Positions 37,256-45,631 of a DNA stretch of 46,273 bases are shown here, one piece after another. Each line of letters begins with the position of its first letter. The stretch's first letter is position 1. A program made the translations under genes and the position numbers. The notes beneath the pieces are model-generated. The model made no database searches, was not told the origin of the DNA, and was given only the letters and a program-made list of their open reading frames with translations. The DNA comes from Novosphingobium sp. Rr 2-17 (GTDB lineage Bacteria; Pseudomonadota; Alphaproteobacteria; Sphingomonadales; Sphingomonadaceae), in assembly GCF_000272475.1 (NCBI RefSeq), contig NZ_AKFJ01000020.1, positions 1 to 46,273 on the forward strand, written 5' to 3'.

Positions 37256-38669
37256 TCCTTGTGTCGTCTCAGCCCTGCTTGGCCTCACGGCAATGACAGG
37301 GTGTACTGTCGGACCCGATTTCGTGCGCCCGACTCCGGCCTTGCCGGTGACATGGCAGGGGAGCACCGTCACAGCGTTGGCCGCGCCGTCGGATGCGCGG
37401 TGGTGGCGGGTGTTCGGCGATCCGGTGCTGGACGCGATCGAGGACAAGGCCGGCACCGCCAACCTCGACATACAGATGGCGCTCGAGCGGATTGCGGCGG
37501 CGCGCGCCACGCAGGGGTTGGCGAAGGCGGAAGCGTTGCCGACCGTATCCGGGCAGGCCAGCTATAGCCGCGAACGGATCGGCACCGAGGGCGTAGCCGC
37601 GATCGCGGCGCCCTTGCTCGGCCTCACGAGCGTACCGCAGTCGCCCAAGAGCGTCGATTTCAACCTTTACAGCTTCGGCGCCGGCGCAAGTTGGGAGCTC
37701 GATCTGTGGGGCAAGCACCGGCGCCAGATCGAAGGTGCGCAGGCCAAGCTCACAGCGACCGACGCGGAGGCACGTGGCGTCCGGCTATCGGTTCAGGCCG
37801 AGGTGGCGCGCAGCTATTTCCAACTGCGGGGTTTGTGGGCTGAACGGCGGTTCGCGGAGCAGCGTCAGGCATTGGCCAGACAAACCATCGCCATCGCCGC
37901 CACGCTGACCGACCGGGGGCTGGCGACACCGATGGACCTCGCCGAGGTGCAATCGCGCGACCGGCAGATTCGCGACGAATGCCTCGATCTCGACGATCAG
38001 ATCGCCCGCGCCAGCCGCGCGCTGGCGGTGCTGATCGGCACCGGGCCCGATGAGCAGCCAATCGATCCGAGCGACGCCTACGTGCTGCCGGTGCCGGGGG
38101 CGCCTGCGCTACGGATGCCCTCGGAGCTTGCGCAAAATCGTCCCGACATCGTGGCGGCCGAAGCGCAGCTCCACACCGCGACTGCGGCGATTGGGGTTGC
38201 CCAAGCGGAGTTCTACCCGAGCATAAGTCTGACCGGGCTGTTCAGCCTCGACGTGCTCAACCTCGATGATCTGGGCTGGAACGCGCGCAGCACCAGCATC
38301 GGGCCGAGCCTGTCGTTGCCGATCTTCGATGGCGGACGAATCCGCAGGCAGGTCGAACTGCGCCGTTCGGAACAGCGCAGTGCGGCCTTGTACTATCAGC
38401 AGACGGTGCGTTCGGCGTGGCGCGAGATCGACGACGCGCTCGGCGTCTTGCGCACCCTGCAAGCCCGCGGCGAGCTCGCCGATGCCGAAGTGCAAGCGCG
38501 ACAACGAACCATGGCCGCGCTCGATGCGCGCTATCGCCGCGGCGACATCGCCGCGACGCCCGTGCTCGAGGCGCGCGCGGCGACGGTCGTGGCCGAGACC
38601 ACGCGCTTGCGGCAGCGCATCGCCACGCTGCTCGCCCAGATCCAGCTCCAGCGCGGACTGGGCGGCTGA
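37248..38669 (+). CDS. RND efflux outer-membrane lipoprotein, NodT family
   Basis: The 473-residue protein is the TolC/OprM-like exit duct of the tripartite pump. It has a lipoprotein signal (SALLGLTAMTGC) and the family start TVGPDFVRPTPALP, followed by duplicated coiled-coil regions (LAEVQSRDRQIRDECLDLDD; RQVELRRSEQRSAALYYQQ). ATG 37248 sits inside the permease 3' end with GGAG 7 nt upstream. It completes the adaptor-permease-channel operon. A short GGGCGG/CCGCCC hairpin (38660-38680) overlaps its stop. Confidence 0.92.
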   Translation: MRNPCVVSALLGLTAMTGCTVGPDFVRPTPALPVTWQGSTVTALAAPSDARWWRVFGDPVLDAIEDKAGTANLDIQMALERIAAARATQGLAKAEALPTVSGQASYSRERIGTEGVAAIAAPLLGLTSVPQSPKSVDFNLYSFGAGASWELDLWGKHRRQIEGAQAKLTATDAEARGVRLSVQAEVARSYFQLRGLWAERRFAEQRQALARQTIAIAATLTDRGLATPMDLAEVQSRDRQIRDECLDLDDQIARASRALAVLIGTGPDEQPIDPSDAYVLPVPGAPALRMPSELAQNRPDIVAAEAQLHTATAAIGVAQAEFYPSISLTGLFSLDVLNLDDLGWNARSTSIGPSLSLPIFDGGRIRRQVELRRSEQRSAALYYQQTVRSAWREIDDALGVLRTLQARGELADAEVQARQRTMAALDARYRRGDIAATPVLEARAATVVAETTRLRQRIATLLAQIQLQRGLGG

Positions 38670-38686
38670 CGCTTCCGCCCCATGCA

Positions 38687-38884
38687 ATGAAGGAACGTGC
38701 TGTGATCCGTATCCTGAACCGCCCCGATCCGTGGTTGAAGCCGGCAGCTACGACAAGGTCGTTGACAGCATCCATCGAAGCTCATCAGACCAGTGGTTCG
38801 AATGGTCGTGATGATGGGTGTAAGCAGAGCGGCGCTTTGGGACCGCAGACGTGGATAGCTGCCGTCCTGCAAACGGTGGTATGA
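38687..38884 (+). CDS. Uncertain 65-residue ORF between convergent genes
   Basis: The 223-bp gap between the efflux operon and dsrE holds a frame from ATG 38687 (or GTG 38702, with AAGGA 7 nt upstream) to TGA at 38882-38884. The product (VIRILNRPDPWLKPAATTR near its start) resembles nothing I know and has no membrane or signal segment. It may be a remnant or chance reading. Nothing else is seen in this gap. Confidence 0.2.
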   Translation: MKERAVIRILNRPDPWLKPAATTRSLTASIEAHQTSGSNGRDDGCKQSGALGPQTWIAAVLQTVV

Positions 38885-38892
38885 CGGTACGG

Positions 38893-39438
38893 TCAGTCTG
38901 GGATGAGCGCCCACCCGCGTAACTGCAACGATGCCATCGTCGTCAGTGCCGATACGTCGACATGGACTACCTTATCGACCGTAGCGGGGGCGATCTTATT
39001 TCCGACCAGCGCCTGGCTGCACACCCGCACCGAGACACCCGCTCGCGTCAGCGCACCGATCAAGGCAAGATTCGGATTCATGGAGTTTCCGGTTGTTTTC
39101 GCATAAGCCGCGTCGTCGACGACGATCGGCGTAGCGGGGCCATGCACAATTACGACCACGTCGCCCGGTGCGGGCCTCACTCCGTCTGCTCCAAGCAGGT
39201 TCAGGAACCGTGCTACTTTCTCTAGCGAAGGGTTGATCTTGTCCGGCGTTGCCGCAGCTTTCGTCACGCTGAAGAGCACGCGATATCGCAGTGAGCGGTC
39301 GGGCCGCTCTCCGGCACCTTCTACGGACGTAATCGCCCCGAAGTCCGAAATCACAGATTGCTTCGCTCCGGCGGGCATAGCGCCAGTTCCGCTCGCCATT
39401 GCAATCAATCCAGCCACGGCGAATGTCCGGAAGCGCAT
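38893..39438 (-). CDS. DsrE-family protein, exported
   Basis: The 181-residue protein has an N-terminal signal peptide (FAVAGLIAMASGTGAMPAGA), then a DsrE-like sulfurtransferase fold with LRYRVLFSVTKAA, GDVVVIVHGPATPIVV and ALTRAGVSVRVCSQALVGN, in which the cysteine is at the conserved position that carries persulfide in DsrE relatives. It starts 28 bp after arsR on the same strand, so it is the last gene of the peroxiredoxin-arsR-dsrE unit. Periplasmic sulfur binding is inferred from the signal peptide and neighbours. Confidence 0.82.
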   Translation of the reverse strand: MRFRTFAVAGLIAMASGTGAMPAGAKQSVISDFGAITSVEGAGERPDRSLRYRVLFSVTKAAATPDKINPSLEKVARFLNLLGADGVRPAPGDVVVIVHGPATPIVVDDAAYAKTTGNSMNPNLALIGALTRAGVSVRVCSQALVGNKIAPATVDKVVHVDVSALTTMASLQLRGWALIPD

Positions 39439-39466
39439 CGGTACTTACCTCTCATGGTCAGGATCG

Positions 39467-39877
39467 TCAGCCGATCCTCGCAAATACAGCAGCGCCGACG
39501 TTCGGGGGGCGGGTAGCAGCCGCGGGCTCGCGTGGTTGCATCGGGCGGCGGGGGGGCTCAGTCGGGGCTGAGGGCGCGTCATCCGCGCCAAACATCGCCT
39601 CGAGGGTGCGCACGCACAGCGCCGACGCATCGTCGGCAAGGCGGTAATGGACCTGCTTGGCCTCGCGCCTGGTCTTCACGAGGTCGGCCCGCCGCAGCTC
39701 GGCAAGCTGCTGGCTGAGCGCGGGCTGGGTCACACCAGTGGCCGCTTCGATGTCCGCCACCTGCCGCTCACCGCCGAGCAGATAGGACAGGATCATCAGA
39801 CGCTGCGGCTGAGCGAACACGCGCAGCTTTTCGACCGCGACGTTGGCAAGGGCACGGGATTGATAAATAGCCGTCAT
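39467..39877 (-). CDS. ArsR-family regulator of the sulfide genes
   Basis: The 136-residue regulator has the ArsR winged helix (VFAQPQRLMILSYLLGGERQ, then GVTQPALSQQLAELRRADL, then TRREAKQVHYRLAD). It resembles BigR/SqrR, which sense persulfides through a cysteine pair, but only one cysteine is present (Cys88, in ASALCVRTLEA); the early cysteine position is Gly. The C-terminal 30 residues are Pro/Ala-rich. It overlaps the peroxiredoxin stop (ATGA) and lies in the unit divergent from blh. It is the probable repressor of both units; the sensing chemistry is open. Confidence 0.85.
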   Translation of the reverse strand: MTAIYQSRALANVAVEKLRVFAQPQRLMILSYLLGGERQVADIEAATGVTQPALSQQLAELRRADLVKTRREAKQVHYRLADDASALCVRTLEAMFGADDAPSAPTEPPRRPMQPREPAAATRPPNVGAAVFARIG

Positions 39878-40497
39878 CGGTCAGCCTTTGTCTGGTGGAA
39901 CCAATCACCCCCTGGACCAACCGGTAAAGCCGGAGGGACAAGCACGTCATCGCCCGGCTGCCAGTCGGCAGGGGTATACACCTCGCCATCTGCTGAACGC
40001 TGCAATGCCCTTACCATGCGAAGCATCTCGTCGATCGATCGCCCGACATTCATCGGATACCAAGTGAGCGCGCGGATGATCCCTTCGGGATCGATAAAGT
40101 AGGTTGCCCGCACGGTGGACGCGTCACTGGCCTGCTCGTCGAGCATTCCGTAAGCATATCCTACCGCCAGCGAGGGATCCTCGATCACAGGAAACGGCAC
40201 CTCGACCCCGAAGAGATCCCTGATCGCGCGCATCCAGGCGACGTGCGAATAGAGGCTGTCCACCGACAGCCCGAGCAGCGCGCAGTCGAGTTCTTCAAAG
40301 CAGGGTGCCGCTTTGGCGAGGGCGACGAATTCGCTCGTGCAGACCGGCGTGAAGTCGGCAGGATGCGAGAAAAACACGAGCCAGCGACCACGAAACTGAT
40401 CGAGCGCGATTTCGCCCTGGGTCGTGCGGGCGATGAAGTTCGGGGCGATGTCGCCGATGCGCAACGAGCGCGGCATGTTCGCATCTATCGTTTCCAT
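39874..40497 (-). CDS. Peroxiredoxin, 1-Cys (Prx6-like)
   Basis: The 207-residue thiol peroxidase has peroxidatic Cys53 in HPADFTPVCTSEF, a match to PxxxTxxC, and the long Prx6-type C-terminal extension (PMNVGRSIDEMLRMVRALQ, VYTPADWQPGDDVLVPP). Other cysteines lie in APCFEELDCALLG, without the usual 2-Cys resolving position. ATG 40497 fits the family N-terminus; ATG 40476 is also possible. It leads the leftward unit with arsR and dsrE. Reduction of peroxides or persulfides formed during sulfide oxidation is inferred. Confidence 0.9.
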   Translation of the reverse strand: METIDANMPRSLRIGDIAPNFIARTTQGEIALDQFRGRWLVFFSHPADFTPVCTSEFVALAKAAPCFEELDCALLGLSVDSLYSHVAWMRAIRDLFGVEVPFPVIEDPSLAVGYAYGMLDEQASDASTVRATYFIDPEGIIRALTWYPMNVGRSIDEMLRMVRALQRSADGEVYTPADWQPGDDVLVPPALPVGPGGDWFHQTKADR

Positions 40498-40581
40498 GAT
40501 TCTCAGATGACACGAGTGCCCCATTGACGCAAGTCGATTACACACCTACTTAAATCGTGAGATTGATAAATGGAGATAGTG
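40498..40581. promoter_or_regulatory. Divergent promoter between peroxiredoxin-arsR and blh operons
   Basis: The 84-bp gap must hold both promoters and probably the ArsR operator. CGATT (40535-40539) and AATCG (40553-40557) form an inverted repeat 13 nt apart, and another GATT follows at 40561. GGAGA at 40572-40576 is the ribosome site of blh. Operator assignment is inference. Confidence 0.45.
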
Positions 40582-41499
40582 ATGGACCTGGTCCTGAACG
40601 AAGCCGCCGCACAGACTGCCCGAAGCAGGGGGGCAGGATCGCCAGTTGTCCGTTCGTTCTTTGATGAAGCGACGCACACCGCAACGTATGTCGTCTCGGA
40701 CCCGACCACGAAGAAGGCTGCGATCATCGACAGCGTCCTGGATTTCGACGCGGCTGCCGGTCGCACGAACACGGCCTCGGCAGATGCTGTTATTGCCTAT
40801 GTCCACAGCGAAGGGCTGACCATCGACTGGCTGCTAGAAACGCATGCCCATGCCGATCACTTGTCGGCAGCGCCCTATCTGAAGCAGATCCTAGGCGGGC
40901 AGCTTGCGATCGGCCGCGAGATTATCCGTGTGCAGGCCGTGTTTGGAACGATATTCAACGCTGGCACTGATTTCGAGCGGGACGGCTCGCAATTTGACCG
41001 GCTGTTCGAGGACGGTCACCGTTTCAGCATCGGCAACATCGAAGCCATAGCGCTGCATGTGCCCGGACACACGCCGGCAGACATGGCTTATGTGATCGGC
41101 GACGCCGTCTTCACCGGCGACACACTGTTCATGCCCGATTACGGCACTGCCCGGGCAGACTTTCCGGGCGGCGACGCCCGGCAGCTTTACCGTTCGATCC
41201 GCCGACTGATGCAACTGCCGGACGAAACGCGCCTGTTCCTCTGCCATGATTACAAAGCAGTCGGTCGCGACCAGTACGTCTGGGAGACGACCGTCGGCGC
41301 CCAGCGGGTCGGAAACGTCCATGTTCATGAGGGGGTGGAGGAGGACGACTTTGTCGCGATGCGAACCAGCAGGGACGCCACCTTGTCGATGCCCAAGCTC
41401 ATCCTGCCATCGATCCAGGTGAACATGCGCGGTGGTCATCTGCCCGAGCCGGAAGCCAACGGCACCCGCTACCTCAAGATCCCACTGGACGTGCTGTGA
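40582..41499 (+). CDS. blh: Persulfide dioxygenase-like metallo-beta-lactamase protein (Blh)
   Basis: The 305-residue protein has the metal-binding THAHADHLS (His88, His90, Asp92, His93), VPGHTPADMAYVIGD with the next histidine, and TGDTLFMPDYGTARADFPGG with the bridging Asp. The arrangement fits ETHE1/Blh dioxygenases, which oxidise glutathione persulfide to sulfite with one iron. ATG 40582 is preferred over 40570 because GGAGA is 5 nt upstream. Its stop overlaps the next start (TGATG). It opens the rightward sulfide operon. Confidence 0.9.
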   Translation: MDLVLNEAAAQTARSRGAGSPVVRSFFDEATHTATYVVSDPTTKKAAIIDSVLDFDAAAGRTNTASADAVIAYVHSEGLTIDWLLETHAHADHLSAAPYLKQILGGQLAIGREIIRVQAVFGTIFNAGTDFERDGSQFDRLFEDGHRFSIGNIEAIALHVPGHTPADMAYVIGDAVFTGDTLFMPDYGTARADFPGGDARQLYRSIRRLMQLPDETRLFLCHDYKAVGRDQYVWETTVGAQRVGNVHVHEGVEEDDFVAMRTSRDATLSMPKLILPSIQVNMRGGHLPEPEANGTRYLKIPLDVL

Positions 41500-41936
41500 T
41501 GCCCGGCTTTGCGCACGCGATGCCGATCGAGGGCTTCGTCGGCGGGCTGATGATCGGTATTGCCGCGGCCATCATGCTGCTGGGTAACGGCCGCATTGCC
41601 GGTGTCAGCGGGATCTTCGCGCGGGTGCTGGGGCTGTCCGAAGGAGGGCCGCCGTGGACGATGGCGCTGCTGTTTACTGTCGGGTTGCCTTTGGGGGCTG
41701 CTCTGGTCGCCGCCAACTTCGAAGTGGCGGCGCGGTTTCCGACATCGTTAGGGCTGATCGCCATCGCCGGCCTCATCGTCGGTTTGGGAACTCGGTTAGG
41801 GGCCGGATGCACCAGCGGTCATGGCGTGTGCGGACTTTCACGCCTGTCGCCGAGGTCTATCGTCGCGACCGTCACGTTCATGGCGAGCGGCATCGCTACG
41901 GTCACGATCATGCGGCTGGCGGGGGTGGCTCTGTGA
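41499..41936 (+). CDS. YeeE/YedE half-transporter, first subunit
   Basis: The 145-residue membrane protein has about four helices and the cysteine motif GAGCTSGHGVCGLSRLSPRS of YeeE/YedE sulfur-compound transporters. In full-length YeeE, thiosulfate passes along such cysteines. It is the PmpA-like half, encoded apart from its partner. Start ATG 41499 overlaps the blh stop; the stop overlaps the next ATG (TGATG). Direction of transport (thiosulfate or persulfide uptake or release) is not shown by sequence. Confidence 0.87.
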   Translation: MPGFAHAMPIEGFVGGLMIGIAAAIMLLGNGRIAGVSGIFARVLGLSEGGPPWTMALLFTVGLPLGAALVAANFEVAARFPTSLGLIAIAGLIVGLGTRLGAGCTSGHGVCGLSRLSPRSIVATVTFMASGIATVTIMRLAGVAL

Positions 41937-42361
41937 TGCGCCAGAATCTGATTTCGCTCATCAGTGGGATGCTGTTCGGCGCCGGTCTTGCCGTATCGGG
42001 CATGATGGATCCGGCGCGTGTACGCGCGTTCCTCGATGTAGCCGGAGCATGGGATCCTACGCTCGCGTTCGTAATGGCAGGTGCGATCCTGCCGATGTCC
42101 ATCGCCTGGTTCGTGGTACGGCGTCGCTCCGCGCCGATCGCGGCCGAGCAGTTCCATACGCCGACGACCTCGCCGATCGATCGGCGCCTTATCGCAGGCG
42201 CCGCCTTGTTCGGGATCGGCTGGGGCCTCGTAGGGCTGTGCCCAGGGCCCGCCATTGCCGCGCTGGCGATCCAACCCGTGCCGGCGCTGACCTTCGTCGC
42301 GGCGATGGCCCTTGGCGCGGCCATTCACCGCTTTGCGCTTTCGCCCAGCCGTTCGGCTTGA
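41936..42361 (+). CDS. YeeE/YedE half-transporter, second subunit
   Basis: The 141-residue membrane protein is the PmpB-like partner. It opens LISLISGMLFGAGLAVSGM and has GIGWGLVGLCPGPAIAALA, the second cysteine motif of the family, within about four helices. The ATG overlaps the stop of the first half (TGATG), which favours equal synthesis of both halves. Together they would correspond to one full YeeE-like channel. Confidence 0.87.
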   Translation: MRQNLISLISGMLFGAGLAVSGMMDPARVRAFLDVAGAWDPTLAFVMAGAILPMSIAWFVVRRRSAPIAAEQFHTPTTSPIDRRLIAGAALFGIGWGLVGLCPGPAIAALAIQPVPALTFVAAMALGAAIHRFALSPSRSA

Positions 42362-42379
42362 ACTGACAGGAGAGGTCAC

Positions 42380-42814
42380 ATGGCCTTCAAGCAAATCACA
42401 TCGTCCTTTTCCGTCGCGCCGCAGCTGACCCGGGACGACCTCGCCGCTGCCGCGCAGGCGGGATACCGCTCGATCATTTCCAGCCGTCCTGACGGCGAGG
42501 AGCCGGGTCAGACGACCGCAGACGAGATGGCTGAACTGGCGCGCGAGCACGGGCTGGCATTCGCCCATATCCCGATCGCGCCCGGCAAGGCGACCGACGC
42601 CGATGCAGACCGGATGAAGGAGGTGCTCAGCGCGCTCCCGCAGCCGACGCTCGGCTTCTGCCGAAGCGGCATGCGGGCGGCCACTTTGTGGGCCTTGGCC
42701 GAGGCCGATCGCGCCGATCCGGCGACGATCATCGCCCAGGCAAAGGCGGCGGGGTACGATCTTGCGGAGTTGAAGTCGGCTTTGAAGCGCCGTTCCAAAG
42801 GGTCGGGCAAATGA
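42380..42814 (+). CDS. DUF442 / TIGR01244-type phosphatase-like sulfurtransferase
   Basis: The 144-residue protein has the dual-specificity-phosphatase-like fold of DUF442 with the active-site loop LGFCRSGMRAATLW (Cys94 to Arg99) and SIISSRPDGEEPGQTT near residue 31. In Blh proteins of Xylella and Agrobacterium this domain is fused in front of the persulfide dioxygenase; here it is a separate gene of the same operon. Sulfur transfer rather than dephosphorylation is suggested by context. GAGAGG lies upstream of the ATG; the stop overlaps the next ATG. Confidence 0.88.
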   Translation: MAFKQITSSFSVAPQLTRDDLAAAAQAGYRSIISSRPDGEEPGQTTADEMAELAREHGLAFAHIPIAPGKATDADADRMKEVLSALPQPTLGFCRSGMRAATLWALAEADRADPATIIAQAKAAGYDLAELKSALKRRSKGSGK

Positions 42815-44043
42815 GCTACGACGTCGTCATCATCGGGGGTGGAGCCGCCGGCATCGCGACCGCAGCCAGCATTCTCAAGCGTAACCCCAAGGTGACGATC
42901 GCGATCGTCGACCCGGCGACGGACCACTACTATCAGCCCGGCTGGACGATGGTCGGGGCCGGCATCTTCACTCCCGAACAAACTCGCAAGGCCCAGGCCG
43001 ACGTGATGCCCAAGGGCGTTGCGTGGATACAGTGGCCCGCGACCACCATCGATCCCGACAGCAACGCAATCGTGTTGGGAGACGGTAGCACGCTGACTTA
43101 TCGCGTCCTGGTCGTTGCGCCCGGGCTGCGCCTGGCATGGGAGAAGATCGACGGGCTGCCTGAGGCCCTTGGCCGCAATGGCGTCACCTCCAACTATCGG
43201 TACGATCTGGCACCCTACACCTATCAACTCGTCAAAGCCTTGCGGCAGGGAAGGGCGCTGTTCTCGCAGCCGCCCATACCGATCAAATGCGCAGGCGCGC
43301 CGCAGAAGGCGATGTACCTCTCCTGCGATATCTGGCGCGACAGCGGCGTTCTTCCGGCGATGGACGTTGAGTTCCATAATGCCGGTAACGCCCTGTTCGG
43401 GGTCGCCACGTACGTTCCGGCCCTGATGGAATATGTCGAGAAGTATGGGATAGATCTCAGGTTCGAATCCAATCTGGTCGCAGTCGATGGCGATCGGCGG
43501 ATCGCCACGTTCGAGCACAAGCCGGACGGCGCGTGCGAGCGGATCGAACGTGAGTTCGACATGCTTCACGTCGTGCCGCCTCAGGTATCGCACGACGTCG
43601 TTGCCAACAGCATGCTCGCGGCTGCAAGTGGTTTCGTCGATGTCGATGAGGCCACGCTGCGCCATAAGCGATACGAAAACGTCTTCGGCTTGGGCGACGC
43701 CGCAGGCACCAGCAATGCCAAGACAGCAGCGGCAGCGCGCCAGCAGGCGCCCGTCGTCGCGGTCAACGCGCTGGCCGCGCTCGACGGCAAGCCCCCCGTT
43801 GCCCACTACAATGGCTACGGCTCATGCCCGCTTACGGTCGAACGCGGCAAGATCGTCCTGGCCGAGTTCGGCTATGGGGGAAAACTGCTACCCACCTTTC
43901 CATCCTGGCTGGTGGATGGAACGCGCCCGAGCCGCGCCGCCTGGTTCCTGAAGGAGCGAATGCTGCCTCCGATCTATTGGCACGGTATGCTAAAGGGTCG
44001 CGAGTGGATGGCTGCCCCTCAAAAAATCGACACAGCGGCATGA
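42811..44043 (+). CDS. sqr: Sulfide:quinone reductase-like FAD oxidoreductase
   Basis: SQR oxidises sulfide to a persulfide and passes electrons to the quinone pool at the inner-membrane face. The 410-residue protein has the FAD loop VVIIGGGAAGIATAASI, the second FAD contact VFGLGDAAGTSNAKTAAAA, and the two redox cysteines expected for SQR: Cys160 in IPIKCAGAPQKAMYL and Cys339 in YGSCPLTVERGK. The sequence around Cys160 is that of the type II (mitochondrial-like) group. A C-terminal amphipathic region could bind the membrane. The ATG overlaps the preceding stop. Confidence 0.9.
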   Translation: MSYDVVIIGGGAAGIATAASILKRNPKVTIAIVDPATDHYYQPGWTMVGAGIFTPEQTRKAQADVMPKGVAWIQWPATTIDPDSNAIVLGDGSTLTYRVLVVAPGLRLAWEKIDGLPEALGRNGVTSNYRYDLAPYTYQLVKALRQGRALFSQPPIPIKCAGAPQKAMYLSCDIWRDSGVLPAMDVEFHNAGNALFGVATYVPALMEYVEKYGIDLRFESNLVAVDGDRRIATFEHKPDGACERIEREFDMLHVVPPQVSHDVVANSMLAAASGFVDVDEATLRHKRYENVFGLGDAAGTSNAKTAAAARQQAPVVAVNALAALDGKPPVAHYNGYGSCPLTVERGKIVLAEFGYGGKLLPTFPSWLVDGTRPSRAAWFLKERMLPPIYWHGMLKGREWMAAPQKIDTAA

Positions 44044-44822
44044 CGCTTGAGCCGATACAGTATGTGCTGGGCGCCTTGTCCGGCGGCCTGGTGGGATTCA
44101 CCCTGGGGTTGGTGGGGGGCGGCGGCTCGATCCTCGCCGTGCCCCTCATGGTCTATCTGGTACGCGTCCCGAACGCCCACCTCGCCATCGGGACGAGCGC
44201 GTTCGCCGTGGCGGCCAATGCAGCGACCGGCCTGATCGGTCATGCCAAAGCGCATACCGTCAAATGGCGGTGCGGCGGCATGTATGCGACTGCCGGCGTT
44301 ATCGGGGCGCTGCTGGGATCCACCGCAGGCAAGGCCGTCGATGGTGGCAAGCTCCTCTTCCTGTTCGCGCTCGTCATGGTCGTCGTCGGCGTACTGATGC
44401 TTCGCGGGCGCGGCGATGCCGGAAATCCGGGAGCGGAATGCAATCGGGAGAAAGCGCCCAAAGTCCTGGGCTACGGCCTGGGCACCGGGCTGTTCTCGGG
44501 CTTCTTTGGCATTGGCGGTGGTTTCCTGATCGTTCCCGGACTGATCGGATCGACGGGCATGCCGATCCTGAACGCTGTCGGCACGTCGTTGGTCGCCGTC
44601 ACTGCGTTCGGACTGACGACTGCGGCCAACTATGCCTTCTCCGGGCTCGTCGATTGGCCGCTCGCCTTTGCTTTTATCGGCGGTGGGGTTGCCGGCGGGT
44701 TGATGGGCACGCGGATTGCCAGGCGTCTGGGCACAGGCAGCACGCTCACCACGGTCTTCGCGGTGCTGATCTTCGTTGTCGCAGCCTACATGCTCTGGAA
44801 AAGCGCGGCCTCCTTCGTCTGA
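44040..44822 (+). CDS. TauE/SafE-family sulfite exporter-like protein
   Basis: The 260-residue inner-membrane protein has about eight helices in two repeats, with the signatures GFTLGLVGGGGSILAVPLMVY near residue 20 and LFSGFFGIGGGFLIVPGLIG near 150 and the GTSAFAV / GTSLVAVTA loops. TauE/SafE proteins move sulfite or sulfoacetate. Because SQR and the dioxygenase generate sulfite, export of sulfite is the likely job. It overlaps its neighbours on both sides by 4 and 1 nt. Confidence 0.9.
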   Translation: MTLEPIQYVLGALSGGLVGFTLGLVGGGGSILAVPLMVYLVRVPNAHLAIGTSAFAVAANAATGLIGHAKAHTVKWRCGGMYATAGVIGALLGSTAGKAVDGGKLLFLFALVMVVVGVLMLRGRGDAGNPGAECNREKAPKVLGYGLGTGLFSGFFGIGGGFLIVPGLIGSTGMPILNAVGTSLVAVTAFGLTTAANYAFSGLVDWPLAFAFIGGGVAGGLMGTRIARRLGTGSTLTTVFAVLIFVVAAYMLWKSAASFV

Positions 44823-45631
44823 TGGACGGTGCGTTTGTCATCGGGCCACTTATGATTGCTGCAGATCGCGGACTGGCGATATTATGCATCGCTGTGTTCC
44901 TGGGACTGACAGCGCTTGCGGGACGGTTCCGCTTTCCGCAGCTATCAGCGGTTGCTACCAGTGCGGTCGTTGTTGGCCTGGTTATGGCCCGGATCGGCTA
45001 TGTCGCGGAGCACTGGGCAAGCTACGCCCATGCTCCGCTGTCCATCTTGGCCGTTTGGCAGGGCGGGTTTTCGGCTTTCGCCGGGCTTGCTGGCGCTGCG
45101 GGAACACTGGCCTTCCGGCTCGGCCGAACGCGCGCTTTGGCAATAGGCTGGGCAACACTGGCAGCGGCAGGCGGCCTTTGGTTCACACTGCAGGCGCTGA
45201 TCCTGCCTGTGAGCTACGGCCCGTTTCCCTATAACCTCGCACTGACAACCCCGGCGGGCGCGCCGCTCCCGCTAGATCGCTTCAGGGGCCGCCCCTTCGT
45301 GGTCAATCTTTGGGCGACGTGGTGTGGCCCCTGCCGGCGCGAGTTGCCAATGCTCGATGCCGCCGCGTCTCACCCTGGAGAAGTGCCGATCCTGCTCGCC
45401 GATCAAGGCGAGCCGCCGGCGACCGTGACACGGTTCCTCACCGGTGCAGGCATCGGTGCCGATCATGTCGCGCTCGATCCCGCTCGCGGCCTTTCCCGCG
45501 CCTTGAAGGTGGCCGGCTACCCCGCAACCGCCTTCGTCGCCGCGGACGGCACGATCGTGCAGCTCCAACTCGGCGAGCTATCGCGCGCCGCGCTCGACGA
45601 CGGAATTAACATGGCAAGGAAACACCGATGA
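44822..45631 (+). CDS. TlpA-like thioredoxin with an Lgt-like membrane domain
   Basis: The 269-residue protein has four hydrophobic segments (residues 15-130) that read like part of prolipoprotein diacylglyceryl transferase: MARIGYVAEHWASY and APLSILAVWQGGFSAFAG. A periplasmic thioredoxin fold follows with NLWATWCGPCRREL (Cys168, Cys171) and a cis-proline AGYPATAFV. The known catalytic arginine region of Lgt is missing, so transferase activity is unlikely. The thioredoxin part probably keeps periplasmic thiols or persulfides reduced. The ATG overlaps the TauE stop (TGATG); its own stop overlaps the next ATG. Confidence 0.85.
   Translation: MDGAFVIGPLMIAADRGLAILCIAVFLGLTALAGRFRFPQLSAVATSAVVVGLVMARIGYVAEHWASYAHAPLSILAVWQGGFSAFAGLAGAAGTLAFRLGRTRALAIGWATLAAAGGLWFTLQALILPVSYGPFPYNLALTTPAGAPLPLDRFRGRPFVVNLWATWCGPCRRELPMLDAAASHPGEVPILLADQGEPPATVTRFLTGAGIGADHVALDPARGLSRALKVAGYPATAFVAADGTIVQLQLGELSRAALDDGINMARKHR

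Noticed and set aside
38660..38680. Short hairpin at the end of the NodT-family gene
   Set aside because: Only six pairs and overlapping the stop codon; not listed as a separate terminator.
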